Shown piece by piece: positions 63,476-64,000 of a stretch of 64,000 bases of DNA; within the stretch, counting starts at the first letter, position 1, and each line of letters starts with the position of its first letter. The position numbers were made by a program, and so were the translations under genes. The notes beneath the pieces were generated by a model that had not been told where the DNA came from, made no database searches, and saw only the letters and a list, made by a program, of their open reading frames with translations. This stretch comes from Rhodospirillum rubrum ATCC 11170 (GTDB lineage: Bacteria > Pseudomonadota > Alphaproteobacteria > Rhodospirillales > Rhodospirillaceae), in contig NC_007643.1 in assembly GCF_000013085.1 (NCBI RefSeq), positions 124,001-188,000 on the forward strand, written 5' to 3'.

Positions 63476-64000
<525 letters not shown>

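Overview
The window is GC-rich chromosomal DNA with dense, often overlapping genes and strong G/C third positions. Gene content (groESL with a degenerate CIRCE box, Usg family protein, DUF2478, many soluble chemoreceptors, DUF3369 response regulator, EI24 and bactofilin genes) points to an alphaproteobacterium of the Rhodospirillum type. That is an inference from content; no species call was tested. No insertion sequence, prophage or CRISPR array was seen.

Region 1 (1-15.4 kb). After the 3' end of a PBP1C gene comes a long plus-strand pilus locus that resembles the MSHA (type IVb-like) pilus system: TPR protein (MshN-like), ExeA/MshM-like ATPase, prepilin peptidase, secretin (MshL-like), a pseudopilin, MshE-like assembly ATPase with a MshEN (possible c-di-GMP) domain, MshG-like platform protein, a MshI/GspL-like protein and a protein that looks like MshJ and MshK fused. 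An ABC exporter is built into the same locus: its permease follows the secretin and its ATPase ends the run. A PilT-like retraction ATPase converges on it from the other strand. This is the most unusual system in the window.

Region 2 (15.4-31.9 kb). Signalling and envelope genes: a soluble globin-coupled chemoreceptor that lacks the expected proximal histidine; a minus-strand operon hldE - I78 inhibitor lipoprotein - minor prepilin; a four-gene translationally coupled operon of two degenerate EAL proteins and an ABC-2 exporter; nhaA; a second minor prepilin whose start is out of frame; tRNA-Arg(CCG); a tandem-PAS chemoreceptor; a DUF3369 response regulator; and a PBP4-type DD-peptidase.

Region 3 (32-50.7 kb). 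Metabolic and transport genes: GT4 glycosyltransferase, succinate-semialdehyde dehydrogenase, DUF2478, EamA transporter, TAXI binding protein, M17 aminopeptidase, MarR and AraC regulators, a zinc-type HemB of gammaproteobacterial flavour, a cyclase-family lipoprotein, a NemR/NemA-like TetR-OYE pair with matching operators, pyrophosphatase, an AmpG-like transporter, TypA and a PfkB sugar/nucleoside kinase.

Region 4 (50.9-64 kb). EI24 protein - bactofilin - lipoprotein operon; an AT-rich two-gene islet with a PIN-domain protein (toxin-antitoxin-like); nth-dapB; TetR plus EmrAB-type efflux pump with a palindromic operator; a sCache chemoreceptor; xseA; usg; then the heat-shock operon groES and the start of groEL.
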